64,000 nt of DNA. Origin: Galeruca laticollis. Taxonomy: Eukaryota > Arthropoda > Insecta > Coleoptera > Chrysomelidae. Positions within the stretch are counted from its first letter, which is position 1. The number at the start of each line of letters is the position of its first letter. The position numbers and the translations under genes were made by a program. Under the pieces are notes generated by a model that did not search any database, had not been told where the DNA came from, and saw only the letters and a list, made by a program, of their open reading frames with translations. Location: contig OY998175.1 in assembly GCA_963921935.1 (NCBI GenBank), forward strand, positions 264,237,709 through 264,301,708, given 5' to 3'. Positions 11,057 to 28,102 of this stretch are shown piece by piece.

Positions 11057-12695
11057 TAATGAAATAATCATCCTACAGCAAGATTTAATAAAATTCAATA
11101 TGTAATATTAGGTTTTACTGAAATATAAATAACCTAGATGTCAAATCCAGACATCAATGATGTATATAATTACTCCATATGAGTTCAATATGAGATAGAT
11201 AATGTTTATTCCTTTAACTATAATACTCATAGGTAAATTACAAACACTCAACTGCACAAGTATTTTAGATCTTAACTTTAAATGTAGTAAAAAGAAGGTA
11301 AACGATGAAATGATCACCCTGTACATTTAAAAGATAGTTGAATCATGACTATGACATAAGAACTTGAGTTCAATACACAGTTACGAGTATAATAATTTGT
11401 AGAATATCTAGGGCTACTTTAAAATGCACTCTAATCTTGTTTATGTAACAAGGTCACAACATATGACATAAATAGCAAACTTTGCATGAAATTTACAAAC
11501 TAACAATTCTAGATAACTATTTACTATGGAAACATCTACTAGGGACATCAAACTAACAATCTCATAACATGAGACAACTCATGGTGCCCCATATTAATTG
11601 TGAGAGGTGAATATAAAACATCTCAGATGGAATTGAAAAAACGTTTATAAAATGTCTCAGTATTCTTATCTTAGATAAGGCCATTAGTTTTTAGTTAGTT
11701 TAATAGATATTAGGAAGTGTGGTGAACAATCTGTCGGTAGATTGGAGTGTTAAAAGTGCCAGACCAAGATACGAGTTAAGAAAAAAGACTTGTTCATACG
11801 AACCACATTAAACAGACTATAAATGTAATAAAACACAATTTCAAGAGAAATGATTAGATTTAATAGTTTAATTTGTTTCTAGACAATGTTTTTCAGTGTA
11901 TATAATTATGTTTAAGACAACTTTAGGAAGTTTCATATATTTTATAGAAAATGTTTGAGGTTAAAATAACAAATTTGACATAATTGTCAGGTTGAGTCTC
12001 TCTTTGGCGTTTGTAGCGTAAGCCTCGCAAGAATTTTGTCTGACGTTCACTTGTTTCTGAAATCAAAGCTACTAGAAATTGTAATTCAAACAACTCAAAC
12101 AACTTGATGTAGGGAGCTGTCAGATAAAATAAAGGGAGAAGACTCGAATAAACGCAGTAAATGCTAAAATAAATTGTACTTACCTGGAAGTTTGATTCTC
12201 TTAGCAGAAATTTGAGATTATTTGCTGCTCCATCAATAAGTTCTCTAATTCTTTTTTAATGGAAATTGAAGATTATGTTTACTATTTTGTCATCTCTGGA
12301 GCACAGCACAGTCGGAACAATAAGTACAAATAGCTCGATTTTCTATTTGTATACCAGAAACTTGTGAGTTTGAATTTTGATAACCTGAAATCGAGATATA
12401 CGTTCAATGTTTTGATCTGTTTATAAATATAAACGCATGACTTGTTAGCTCACTAACAACTAGAACTTACCTTTAATGATTTTCTTTTTGATTCATCTTT
12501 GCATTTATTAATATTCTTTGTTTGGTATCACAACTACCTCATTTTACTGAAAAAGCAACTTTAACCAAACTTTTGAAGTGTTGTTATCACCTGTGTCATA
12601 GATCTCAACTCATATTTATTCCAACTTGATTTCGAAACCATAGATAAATTAAAACCTCTATGAAAATAAAGTTGATTCAAGCGTATTGATGTTGT
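11055..12695. other. no feature seen
   Basis: AT-rich; short open frames only, none resembling a known family. Confidence 0.45.
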
Positions 12696-12699
12696 GTTT

Positions 12700-13025
12700 A
12701 GCATTATTCTGAGCCTTGCCAGGATTGTCAGGGATGTTACATTGGTCAGACTGCACAGTTATTGAAAAATAGAATCACTCAACATAGAAGTGATAGTCGC
12801 ATCGGGAAGAATTCGTGTGCCTTATCGTTGCATTTCCAAAATTTAGATCAAAATTTTGATTTTAATAGTGTGAGAATTTTGGATCAAGAAACGAATTACA
12901 AAAAACGTTTGTTCTTGGAGATGTGTCATATTTTTGATAATCAGCAATCAATTAATTTTAAGACTGACATGAATCAACTAAGTAACATTTATTGCAACAT
13001 TTTGAATTTCAGTAATAGGTACTGA
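12700..13025 (+). pseudogene. Penelope-like element, GIY-YIG endonuclease fragment
   Basis: The frame reads CQDCQGCYIGQTAQLLKNRI, then a histidine in TQHRSD, then NYKKRLFLEMCHI. This is the CxxC-preceded GIY-YIG nuclease domain that follows the reverse transcriptase in Penelope-like elements; it nicks target DNA for reverse transcription. The tail has the same order as the element at 50.3-52.1 kb (KKRLFLE...). The upstream RT part is missing, so it is 5' truncated. Downstream, near 13313-13345, the phrase CTGAGGATG...GACGAAAA resembles a Penelope 3' end, and a (TA)n tract follows at 13406. Confidence 0.82.
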
Positions 13026-13402
13026 TTGTTTGGTGCCGGCCTGTATGTTTAATGTTTTAATTTGATTTTAATCTGTGACAAGTTTTTATTGCCTCGTTGA
13101 TTTTCACATAAAATGAGTTTACCTTTTATCATTCAGTTCCGTTTCGTCGTAGCTTGTGTTGTTTCTGTTTTAAATTTTAAAATAATTTTATCGCGATGAC
13201 TGATTCGATGGATTAGCTTTAATGTTGTGAGTATTGAAGGCTTTTTTTTATAGAAATATGTTTTTGTCTGCTACTATTGTTTTGTTTCTTTTCTATTGTA
13301 GAAAGTCCTCCTGAGGATGTTATAAATAAATGACGAAAATTTTAGGCACATTTAACAATTGCTTTTACCACTACAGACCGCTTCCCATTAGATTATCACT
13401 AC

Positions 13403-13405
<3 letters not shown>

Positions 13406-13479
<74 letters not shown>
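13406..13479. repeat. (TA)n microsatellite
   Basis: About 70 bp of TA shortly after the Penelope-like 3' end. Confidence 0.95.
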
Positions 13480-17459
<3,980 letters not shown>

Positions 17460-17543
17460 AATTAAAGTTCAATTGTCACTCAAAACGTGGGGCGGTTTAT
17501 TAAAAATTTAGGGAAGATCTGTAAATTTTAAAACTCAATTAAA

Positions 17544-19442
17544 ATGGCGAAACGGATGACTTTGAGAGATGGAAGGCAGGTAGGAGCAGAAAGTGATTCG
17601 GAAGAGGAAAGGGAAGAACGAAGTCATGGTATGGGAGATTATCGAGCAGTATATTTGGAGCAAGGACAACAAGCGGAAGGTGATGCACAGGAAGAAGGTT
17701 TGACAGGAGATGGGGAAGCTGTAGAACTGGAAGATAGGATACTAGAGAGAAGGGAAACACAAGGAGGTATATATACCAATGATCCAGTGATGCAATTTTT
17801 GATTGGTTTGGACAAGAAATTCGATACAATGAACGAAAATATGAACAGTATGAAGGAGGAATTAAAAGGAGATATTAATAATTTGAATGGGAATATAAAT
17901 AGAATAGAGGGGAGCCTAAACGGGAAGATGGATAAAATGAATAGAAACATGAATAAATTGGAAAAGAAGATAGAAGAGGTGAAAAATGGAAGCATCCAAG
18001 AATTCCGGAAACTTAGGGAAGAAAATGAAGAATGTAGACAGCAGATAAATAAGGTGAAAGAAGATATGGTGGATCAAAACAAACATCTACGGATTGAAAT
18101 TCAAGAAAACGGTATGAAAATTCTAGAGCCAATAGAACATCAACTTGTAGAACGAATGCAAGAATTAGAAAGAGGTATAGAAGAAAAATTACCGGGAACA
18201 ATTCAAGCAGAAGTGATGAGACAGAATGAATACATAACTAAAGAAGTGGAAAATATTAAATTCAAGGAACAAATAATAGAAGAGATAATGCAGAATTACC
18301 AACAGAATGCGGAGCAGAAATTTGAGGATTTGGATACAAAGGTACAAAAACAAACAAGAACATGTGAGGAGAGGAACGAGTACATTGGCCAAATAGTTAA
18401 AAAAGAACTTGAAGAAATGAACAGAGAATTACAGGAAAGCATGGAGGAAATGGAATTTAACATTAGGAGAAATGGAGGTGGAGTTATTTATACGGGAAAC
18501 ATGGATATCGGAGTAAAGTTTGATGGGAATATAAACACCATTCATCCAAAGGTGTTAATAAAAATGATAAAAAGCAAACTTAAAGGAATGAGAGACATAA
18601 TGGAGAAGAAGATTATCATTAGAGGGATGTTATCTGGGCATTCCCTATTATGGTTCTGTAACAAAGAGGAAAGCATAAATGATTTAGAAGAATTTGAGAA
18701 CCAATTCATGACCTATTTTTGGGGTGAGATTCATCAGGCTAATTTCAGGGAAAGATTGTACTTCGGAAAATTTGATTATAATAGGAATAAAAATTTAAAT
18801 GCATATGCTTTGCAACTATATAACCTGGCGCAATACTTGGAACCTGTTATGAAGGAGGAGGAATTAATTTTATTTGTCGGGAGACATTTTAATTCAGAAG
18901 TGTCTGAAACAATAGCACTTCATAACATAAAAACAATGGACAACTTATCTAGATATTTGCAGATAGTTGAAAGAAGTGTTCAAAATGGAAGTGGTTCTCT
19001 CAGATATCAACAAGGAAATGATATACGGAGAGAGAATGGAAATGGAAATATAAGAAACGATACACGAAGGGAAAATGGAAATGGTAATTTCAGGAGAGAT
19101 TATTATGAAGGTAATGGAAATAGAAGTTATGGAAACAGGAACTTTGAAGATAGACGATACCAAGGAAATGGAGAACAATATAGAAATAGAGAGAGGAATA
19201 ATGGAAACAGATATCCGGAGAACCATAGGAACCAGAACAATTTCGAGAGAATAAATCGCTATGGTAATAACAATAATAATAATAGAGGAAGAAATTGGCA
19301 AAATGGCAGAGGAAATCAAATTAATCCAGAACAAAACAAAAACAGGGATGATGAAAATAGGAGACAAGTGAATATGATCAGACAGGAGATACAGGGAGAA
19401 GAATGTATTTCTGGACAGGACAATACAGCGAATTTTGCTTAA
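17544..19442 (+). CDS. gag: gag polyprotein of the gypsy-type element
   Basis: An open frame of 632 codons encodes the structural protein that packages retrotransposon RNA. Residues 1-90 are acidic. About 90-320 is predicted coiled coil, with dense K, E, N and M. A retrotransposon gag (capsid) domain lies near 325-480, including LSGHSLLWFCNKEE, FRERLYFGKFDYNRNKNLNAY and LILFVGRHFNSEV. The tail, about 485-625, is a low-complexity region rich in asparagine, glycine and arginine. No CCHC zinc knuckle is visible; the basic Asn/Gly/Arg tail may bind RNA instead, which is inference. The frame overlaps pol by 40 bases in the -1 phase, suggesting -1 ribosomal frameshifting, though I see no clear slippery heptamer. 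The start ATG at 17544 lies 84 bp after the LTR. Confidence 0.88.
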   Translation: MAKRMTLRDGRQVGAESDSEEEREERSHGMGDYRAVYLEQGQQAEGDAQEEGLTGDGEAVELEDRILERRETQGGIYTNDPVMQFLIGLDKKFDTMNENMNSMKEELKGDINNLNGNINRIEGSLNGKMDKMNRNMNKLEKKIEEVKNGSIQEFRKLREENEECRQQINKVKEDMVDQNKHLRIEIQENGMKILEPIEHQLVERMQELERGIEEKLPGTIQAEVMRQNEYITKEVENIKFKEQIIEEIMQNYQQNAEQKFEDLDTKVQKQTRTCEERNEYIGQIVKKELEEMNRELQESMEEMEFNIRRNGGGVIYTGNMDIGVKFDGNINTIHPKVLIKMIKSKLKGMRDIMEKKIIIRGMLSGHSLLWFCNKEESINDLEEFENQFMTYFWGEIHQANFRERLYFGKFDYNRNKNLNAYALQLYNLAQYLEPVMKEEELILFVGRHFNSEVSETIALHNIKTMDNLSRYLQIVERSVQNGSGSLRYQQGNDIRRENGNGNIRNDTRRENGNGNFRRDYYEGNGNRSYGNRNFEDRRYQGNGEQYRNRERNNGNRYPENHRNQNNFERINRYGNNNNNNRGRNWQNGRGNQINPEQNKNRDDENRRQVNMIRQEIQGEECISGQDNTANFA

Positions 19443-22400
19443 ATCGTCCTTACGTGCATAATATCATCTATTCATCGCGATATGAACATCCTCGAGAATT
19501 TATTATAGATTATGGAAATAATTATAAAAAAATAGAAAAACCTAATTTAAAATTTATTCAGGGTAGATTACAAAATATTTTTTGTAGAATTTTAATAGAT
19601 ACGGGTTCAGAGGTAACATTAATTAAACAGGATATAGAAGATAATTTGAATAAGGATGATATTATGATGATAAATACAAAGAAACTATCATTAGTAGGGG
19701 CGAATGATGAAAATTTATATTATACAAATAGTACCATAATTACAGACTCTTATTTGGGAAACATAGCTTATAAGATACAATTATTAGTAGTTAAGAATTT
19801 AAAATATGACGTAATTTTGGGAAATGATGAATTGAGCAATCACAAGATGATAATTGATCATAAACAGGGGTACATGGTATGTGAAGGTAATATAATAACT
19901 TTTGACAAAAAGGAAGAACAAGAGGTAGAAGAAAGACAATGTAAAATAAATGAATAAATGAAATAGAAATTATGGAAGATCTACAAGAAGAATTTTGTCC
20001 CATACAATATCGAAGAGAGATTGATGAGTTATTGACAAAACATGGGAGACTTTTCAACAAAGAAGTATGCATAGCAGCAAAGTATATACATAAGTTGGAA
20101 ATGAATAAGGATATTAGTAACTTCAAGATGAAAACCTATCCCATTCCTTATTAGCTGAAAAATGAAGTATACCAGGAGTTAGCAAAGATGATACAAGATG
20201 GTATTATAGAAAGATCCAACTCTCCATATATAAGTGCGATAACATGTGTTCGAAAAAGTCAGGTGAGATTAGATTATGTCTGGATGCCAGAAATATCAAC
20301 TCATATACTAAAAAACAATATGAGAGTCCTTTAAATGTAGAGGGGATATTTGGTAGGATTACAAGAGCTAACATATTCACGAAACTGGATTTGAAGCATA
20401 GTTTCTGGTTGATTCCATTAGATGAAAGAAGTCGTCCATATACAGCATTTATGATTGATGGTGTAGTTTACCAATTTTGTGTTGTTCCATTTGGTTTACA
20501 GAGTTCGTGTGCAGCATTGGTAAGAACACTTCACACTGATCTTAACCAATATGAACATTATACATTGCACTATATAGATGATATATTAATATATTCAGAA
20601 AATGGAGAACAACATCACGAACATTTGAAGACTATATTGGCAGAATTGGAAAGAGCAGGATTAAAATTGAACATGGAAAAATGTCAATTTTACCAAAAAG
20701 CAGTGCAGAATTTGGGATATATTTTAAATTCTACTGGAGTGAGAATGAACCCTGAACGAATTAGAACCATAAGGGAATATAAGACACCGACTAATCTGAA
20801 AACTCTTCGAGGATTTTTGGGAATTCTCAACTACTTCAAACGACTAATACCAGACCTCAGTAATAAAGAAATTCCATTAATTGAACTACTCAAGAAGGAA
20901 ACGAAATGGAAATGGGATGCTAGGAGAGAACAAGCTTTTCAAGAACTCAAGGAAATATTTTTACGAAATTTGCAGGTTTATCATCCTCAATATGATAAGC
21001 CATTTATTTTAAGTACAGATGCATCCATAGATAGGTTAGCAGGAGTTTTATTGCAAGAACAAGAGGAAAAAGAGGTACCAATCAGTTTTATTTCCCGAGT
21101 AACGAAAAACTATGAAAGAAAATACTCAGTTACTGAATTGGAGATGGCAAGCATTGTATTTTGCATAACTAAATGACGTTTTTATCTATTAGGAGCAAAA
21201 TTTTACTTGGAAACAGACCATTCAGCTTTAACAGCAATGTTTAAAAATCGGTATGCAAACAATAGGATACATCGATGGATACTTCTATTACAGGAATATG
21301 AATTTGTAATGAAATTTATTCCTGATGAAACTAATATAGTAGCGGATGCTCTTAGCCGTGAAACAGAAATAAAGAAGAAGGATCAACAATTCCAAATTGG
21401 CATCAATAGGTTGCAAAAAACTGAAGGTTTGTTTACTTTGGAGAAAATAATGGAGGATCAGAGAAATTTACAAGAATCTTGTAAAAGAGGAGCATTTCAA
21501 AACGAGGGAATTTGGTATAGGAAGATGGAAGATGGGGAAATTTATTTAATAACACCTGAATATGCTAAACAAATTATCAAACAATTACATGAGGAATATG
21601 GACATATAGGATCTCGAAAACTATGGATGTTGTTTAGAGAAAATTACACTGCAAAGAAGGACATTTCATTGGTTAAAGTAATCTGTAAAATTTGTAAAAC
21701 TTGTCAGCTGACGAAGAAAAGGAACTATCATCATATTAGTTGACCAAAACCTATAATAGCACTCAAGCCTTTACATATAGTAGCTATTGATTTTATATCA
21801 CAAATAATACCTAGCAAGCAAGGCAATAAACATATTTTAGTTATGGTAGATATATTTTCAAAATTTGTGAGAAATTTTCCTTGTCAACGTACCAATGCAA
21901 ACACAGTAATATCTTGTCTGAAAATTTTTATAGAAGAAATAGGAACTCCGGAAAACTTAATACTGGATCATGCTACTTACTTTGTGAGTGAAAAAGTCAA
22001 ACGCTTGTGTATAAATCATAATATTAGAATGAATTTGATAAGCATAAGAAGACCTTCATTTAATCCAGCTGAGAGGTATATCAAAGAAGTTGTTAAGTAT
22101 TTAAGGATTTTATGTAATAATAGACACAATTTATGGGAAGAAAATCTGAATCAAGTAGAGAAATTTTTAAACCAATTACCTAATGGAGTTACTGAAGAAT
22201 GTCCACAATTTATTTTGAAAGGAATACACCCAGAACGTGAATGGATAATACAGAGAGAATGGGATATGTCTCAAGTTTTCAATAAAGTAAGCAAGAATTT
22301 GGAGAGAAGTCCTATGAGATTTATTAAAAGAAAAGGAAACAAAAATAATAAGAAGATTAGATTTGAAAAAGGAGATTTAGTCCTAGTAAGATCTTGAAGA

Positions 22401-22560
22401 ACACCAAAGAAAGGTGAAAATCAATGTAAAAAGTTATTATCACCATTTGAAGAGCCATATGTAGTCGACAATAGTGATGCTCAAAACAGTTATCGCTTAT
22501 TCTATTCAGGTACACAATTAGAAAGGGGAGTGTTCAATGTAGAACATGTATATAGATATT
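19403..22560 (+). pseudogene. pol: pol (protease-RT-RNase H-integrase) of the gypsy-type element, disrupted
   Basis: The frame starts in the -1 phase relative to gag. The protease active site DTG is at 19598-19606, with VILGNDEL later. RT runs about 20160-20830, with YIDD at 20571-20582. RNase H runs about 20990-21370 (STDAS, TDHSAL, DALSRE). The integrase has an HHCC zinc finger (about 21590-21710) and D, D and E at 21789, 21966 and 22071, spaced as in retroviral-type integrases. Breaks are stops at 20152-20154, 21174-21176, 21741-21743 and 22395-22397, and a one-base frameshift in an A-run near 20245. The tail to about 22560 has no chromodomain. With these breaks the copy cannot make full pol. 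Confidence 0.9.
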
Positions 22561-23095
22561 ATGAATAGATGATGTTTTGTTACGACCAAGACTTAAAAAA
22601 AAGGAAATAATAGTCATAACTATAGTTTTAAATTTAATATTAGGTAGTGTACAAAGATAAAATAGATATTAGACAGAGTTTTGTTTTCCATTTGGCAGCT
22701 GGTGATCCAATTAAATTTATCACGTTTGTTTCTTCAGAACCTAAAAAAAATAAATATAATATACTATAATGGAAAATTTTTTAAAACAGTTTTAAAATTT
22801 GAATATGGCAAATCAATATATATAGCAAATAAATAAAAACAATTTATGAGAAATACTGGCTTTACATAGAAAGAAACTATTACAGATATAGGATAGAGGG
22901 GATAAAATTAAGAATAGCTCAAGTATCAAATATAAGTTCACATTTTTTTTTAAATAAGGAAATAAGATGTGAGTAATAAAGGATAGGAAAGGATAATAAT
23001 TAATGATATTGATAAAAATATAGGAGGTAATGTTTGATGTCAATTAGAATTTGGTAGATTACTTGGAAATACATGAATGAATAAGATATTGATAT

Positions 23096-23144
<49 letters not shown>

Positions 23145-23565
23145 TTTAAGAAATAATTGATTATATTGAATATTGATGAATATTGAAAAGAAATATGATA
23201 TGAGGAGTATATAGAAGAATAAAATATAATGAAATTAAAAAGAAATAAGTTGATATATAAGTGGAAGTTAGTCTGAGAATGATAGTAGAGAAGTATTATA
23301 TGAAGTAATATTAAGAATATAAATTGACATTGATACTAATCAAGTGTATTTTGAGGAAAGAATTATGAGACAGTTATTGAAAGAAATAGGTATTATAGTA
23401 GGAAATATGTGAACAAATATTTGAGAAACAAAGTTAAAGGAATTAAGATTATGCCATGAAGTTGTTAAAAATTTCTTTTGAATAAAATAAAATCAATCAT
23501 TTATAGTAAGAAAATTAAAATTTAAATAAATATCCAAGGTATGGATATCATTTAAATTTAAATTT
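22561..23565. other. noncoding 3' region of the gypsy-type element
   Basis: About 1 kb of AT-rich sequence between pol and the polypurine tract, with a (TA)n run at 23097-23141. I see no env-like frame or membrane-protein pattern. Confidence 0.6.
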
Positions 23566-23573
23566 GAGGGGAA
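23566..23573 (+). promoter_or_regulatory. polypurine tract
   Basis: GAGGGGAA lies one base before the TGAACC start of the right LTR, the position of the plus-strand primer for reverse transcription. Confidence 0.75.
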
Positions 23574-23574
23574 T

Positions 23575-25519
23575 TGAACCAGATATCATAGATATTAAGA
23601 GAATTACTTCTATAGGAATATGTTGCTAATATGAAAACATATGAAAATAATATAATTTGAGAAAACACGAATAAAAGGACACACTTTTCTTAATTTAAAA
23701 GCATATCAAGTAAAGATATATTAAATAATTAGCCAATAACAATTTAATAAATAAAGAAATTACCTCAATAATAACACAAAGTTTAGAAATTGCCTAACAA
23801 ATGTAATGGAGTAAATAAAGTTGCCTAACATAATGAATATCTTCTATAACGTAATCAGCTGTTCATCTAAAAAGAAACAATTATTAGAATAGTCAAGTCA
23901 TGATAATTATAAATATAAGCAGTTACATTATAAAATAAATACAAATATTTAGTAGAATAGGGAGTATAGTTTCTCATAGATAAACTATTAAAAACATAAA
24001 TAGAAATGATATAGTGTCAGTAAAATGAACATAGAATCAATAAATAATAATTTATTAAAGGAGTTAATATAGATAATTTAATACAAGGATTAGATAGAGA
24101 TTACATGTAAAGATTTATGATTTAAGTAATATAATTGTAACAGTAATAGACTGTTAATAACAATATTATATATTGAAATATTAAAAAAGTATCTATCTAT
24201 GTATATGACCAATTTAATTGATTTGTATGACAAAAACTCAAAGGACTCTCTACAAGTGAATTAGTAATGTGAAATAGTAAATGTATGAACTTTTCTACTA
24301 AGTAAACCAAATTGAATAATTAAATTGCATAGGACAATATTTGATTGGTTAGAAATAAAGTGACAGATCAGATTTTTCAATCAACAAGTATAGAAACAAA
24401 CTTTTGTAAATAGTGACATGGAAAAAACAATATACTTGTTTGTTGAAAAAAGTTGAGAATTGGAAGGAAGCTAAGGAGGTTGGAAGCTGGCGTCGAGATA
24501 TGTGGACTGTGTGTTATAGTGTTCCCGAAAATTTCATGAAATTCCCGGAATAAATTGATAAAACTTATCAAATACTATTAAAAACAATCCTAATAATACT
24601 CACAGATAATCAGATCCAGTTTTTCTGCAAAAATCAGTCAAATTTCTCCAAATTTGGTGTTGGAACTGCAGAGGAGTCTTCCTGGGGTCCAGAAGCGTTA
24701 TCCCAATTCCAGAGCATCAGGTCAGTGTTCTTTTAAAATATTATTGGCCAATAATAAGAGAAAAAACCCAAATAAGTGCTTAATTTCGTAAATTGATAAA
24801 CATTCACAGCAATGATCGATCTAAAAGAAAACGGACTTTATTTAGTTAGTTAATAAAATAAATCATTACCATTATCAAAAAGGCCTTATTCAAATAAATA
24901 AAAAATATGTACTTACGCCATTTTATCATCATAAGAATGATGCTTAAATTTATTTCCATGTAATATGTCCATCTGTATATAAATCTTATAATACTATTTC
25001 TTCCACAGCTTATTTGTAATATTTTTATGTATATTCTCCACATAAATTCTTTTATGTGTTGAACCATTTAAGTATTTTATATTTGATAATATGATGTGCA
25101 TCTAAATATCACTGATGCTCCATCTCGCATTGTAAAAACTATGTTCATTTTACGTTTGAAGTCCGCATGACAGGATTTTGAGCATGCGCACAGTAGAAAA
25201 TATCAAATTGATAATTTCGTTAGAGGTAACCATTGGCGTCTCAACTTATAATTATTAAATTGAAAATTTTTATTTTAAAATTTAATGTTGTTTAAAGTAA
25301 GGTGTTTCTTTTTATTTAAATAAAGGTAATACATTTTCTAAATGCCAGGACTCAAAGAGTAGAAAGAGTTTCATGCTCCCGCATAAAATAACAATACATC
25401 ACAAATATAATATAAAAATGATTAACTGAGCTAGCCACATCAAAACAAAATTTTTTACATATAAAAATAATAATTATCTAAACTTAAAAATAATACATAA
25501 ATAAGTAAAAAATAAATCA
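23575..25519 (+). repeat. 3' LTR
   Basis: 1945 bp, TG...CA ends, collinear with the 5' LTR. It has an insertion near 25370-25410 (TTTCATGCTCCCGC onward) that the 5' LTR lacks. The TA tract resumes directly after its end. Confidence 0.92.
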
Positions 25520-25541
25520 AATATATATATATATATATATA

Positions 25542-25837
25542 TTTTGGAAAATTTTTTCTTGGGATTGTAGGTTCCTAGTATAATATAATGTAGTGTACTG
25601 GCAGTTGTATGTGGGTTTTATATTGATACTAAATGTTTCTAATAAAAATGATTGTTTTCGTGTATTTTAACATATTTTAACATGCGCTCGCCAAGCTCTT
25701 GTTTTATGAATTATGTTCTGATGAAGGACACGATATGTCCGAAACGTAAACAAAATCAAAAATATTAATTAAAGCCAGAAAAACCATTTGATTTGTTTAA
25801 CTAGGAACCTAAAATCCCAAGAAACATTTTTCCAAAA
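25542..25837. mobile_element. 296-bp inverted-repeat element set in (TA)n
   Basis: Terminal inverted repeats 25542-25578 and 25801-25837 match at 34 of 37 positions; both start TTTTGGAAAA and end GGTTCCTAG. A (TA)n tract (25520-25541) abuts the left end and a short TA stretch follows the right end. It contains a hammerhead-like core. It has no coding frame and is non-autonomous. The class is uncertain; the core suggests a Penelope/retrozyme link rather than a DNA transposon. Confidence 0.7.
25718..25745 (+). ncRNA. hammerhead-ribozyme-like core (incomplete)
   Basis: CTGATGA (25718-25724), one A, a perfect 4-bp stem GGAC/GTCC with a 7-base loop (25726-25740), then GAAAC (25741-25745). That is the conserved catalytic core and stem II. 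I cannot find matching stems I and III or a cleavage triplet nearby, so cleavage is not supported. Confidence 0.45.
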
Positions 25838-25884
25838 AAAATATATAATGAAATAAGGTTCAAGAGAAAAAAACAAAACTAAAA

Positions 25885-25899
25885 ATATATCTATATCTA

Positions 25900-25958
<59 letters not shown>
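25885..25958. repeat. (TA)n tract at the 5' end of the RTE element
   Basis: About 70 bp of TA running directly into the truncated 5' end of the RTE element. Confidence 0.95.
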
Positions 25959-28100
25959 CTATCGACTAATTAGAGCTCGACTGGTCTTAGATATAAAACT
26001 AGAAAGGTCAATACTAATCAAAACCAACACAACGAAAAACATAAACAACGAAAGGCTGAAAGAGAACTCTCACCAATATGAAGCACTACTAGAAGAAAGA
26101 CTACAAAAAGTGGAATATAACAGCCCTGAACTGATAGACACAATTCGAAACTGCGCCGTAGATGTGGGAGGTCTGCAACAACGAGGTGAACACAAAAAAC
26201 TAACTCCGGAAACAAAAGCAATATTACAAAAACGAAGAGAAATGAAAAAGAGAACAAACATTCAAAGAATTGAATACACCGAACTGTGCAAGACGATACG
26301 AAAGAAAATCGCAGAAGATATCAGAAATTACAACGAGAAACTGGTACAAACAACAATAGAAAACCGTAAAGGCTACAAAAATGCAAAAAGGGCACTAATA
26401 ATAGGGAAAAGACAGATAGTTGCATTAACTGATGGAAACACAAGAACCACAGATAGGAATGAAATAATAGACCTAGTAGCCAAATTCTATGGAGACCTAT
26501 ACAAGGCCCCTGAAAATTTGGAAGAAATAATAGAACACTCAGAAGATGCCATACCAGAAGTATTGGTGGAGGAAGTAGAAATGGCACTGAAAAGCATGAA
26601 AAATGGCAAAGCAGCGGGAAATGACGGCATCACGACGGAAATACTCAAATATGCAGGAGCTACAACATGGAAGTACCTTGCCAAACTATACACGAACTGT
26701 CTGATGTCCAGGAGCATACCTAAAGAGTGGAACAGCGCCCTTATAGTGTTCATCCACAAGAAAGGCAGCAAAGAAGACATTAAGAACTACAGACCAATAA
26801 GTCTACTACCAGTGATGTACAAGGTATTCACGAAGATCATTCACAACAGAATACAAAATACACTAGACTCGGCCCAACCACGAGAACAGGCTGGATTCCG
26901 CAAAGGCTTCAGTACAATAGATCACATCCATACCCTCAAAGAGGTTATCAATTGAACCAAAGAATACGACCAACCACTAGCACTAGCCTTCATCGACTTT
27001 GAGAAAGCATTCGACTCTATATATCCCAGAGCAGTAATAAATTCCCTAACAGAACAAGGGGTCGACAAGCCATATATTGAGACCCTAGCAAATATATATA
27101 TAGGGAAGCCAAAGCGAGAGTTAGGATATATGAGGGCACACCAGAATTCCCCACCAGCAGAGGAGTTAGACAAGGAGACGCAATATCACCAAAGTTATCT
27201 ACAGCAACACTAGAAAGCATCTTCAGAAAACTGGGCTGGAACAACACAGGTCTGAATATAGATGGAGAATACTTGAACCATCTAAGATTCGCTGATGACA
27301 TCATCCTGATAGCGAGTAACCCTGGCGAAATGCAACAACAAATAAATGAATTGAATGCAGCAAGCAACGAAGTAGGCCTTAAAGTAAATCTGAGTAAGAC
27401 CAAGATAATGTATAACGAACTGATAAACGCACAAGAAATAACAATTAATGACACTGCCCTGAAAATAGTAGAGGAATACATATACCTGGGTCAACTAATA
27501 CACATATCAGGCTCTCTACTTCCAGAAATAAACAGAAGAATCAAATTAGCATGGAGAACATTTGGACAGAACTCTATCATCTTCAAGTCTAGAATGTCAC
27601 TCCGTTTGAAAAAGAAAGCGTTTGATCAGTGCGTACTACCAGTATTAACATACGGCTGTGAAACCTGGACCCTGAAAACTGATATCATTAGAGAACTCCA
27701 GGTAACGCAGAGGTCTATGGAACGATGCATGCTTGGAATAACAAGGAGAGATAGAAAAAGGCTTGATTGGATCAGACAAAAGACCCAAGTGATAGATGTC
27801 ATGAATAGAATCGGATCCCTAAAGTGGCAATGGGCGGGACATCTCGCTAGAAGGACAGACGATAGATGGACCACAAAGATAACGCAATGGTATCCCCGAG
27901 GCGTGAAAAGACCAAGAAGACGCCCCAACTTAAGATGGGACTACGATATAAAGAAACTCGCAGGATCAACTTGGGGCCGCATAGCTAGCAATAGACAACA
28001 ATGGGCCCACATGGAAATGGAATATATAAATATGTAATGGGAGGCTACACCATAACAAAATGGTTGAATAAGCTGCATATGATGATGATGATGATGATGA
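25959..28100 (+). pseudogene. RTE-clade LINE, 5' truncated, ORF2 with two breaks
   Basis: The frame starts in the last residues of the endonuclease (RLIRARLVLDIKLERS, the segment after the SDHR motif), so most of the endonuclease is missing. The RT contains KNYRPISLLPVMYKVFTKII, QAGFRKGFSTIDHI, AFIDFEKAFDS, GVRQGDAISPKL and LRFADDIILIA. The C-terminal region has KWQWAGHLARRTDDRW and GVKRPRRRPNLRWDYDI, typical of RTE. Breaks are a TGA at 26953-26955 and a 2-bp gain in a TA run near 27098 that shifts the frame; 27273-28037 is then open. The 3' end is a GATGAT microsatellite (28079-28100), usual for RTE. Product role: nicks target DNA and reverse-transcribes its own RNA. Confidence 0.9.
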
Positions 28101-28102
28101 TA

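Noticed and set aside
28081..28100. GATGAT run considered as a CRISPR-like or regulatory repeat
   Set aside because: It is the usual simple-repeat tail of an RTE-clade LINE.
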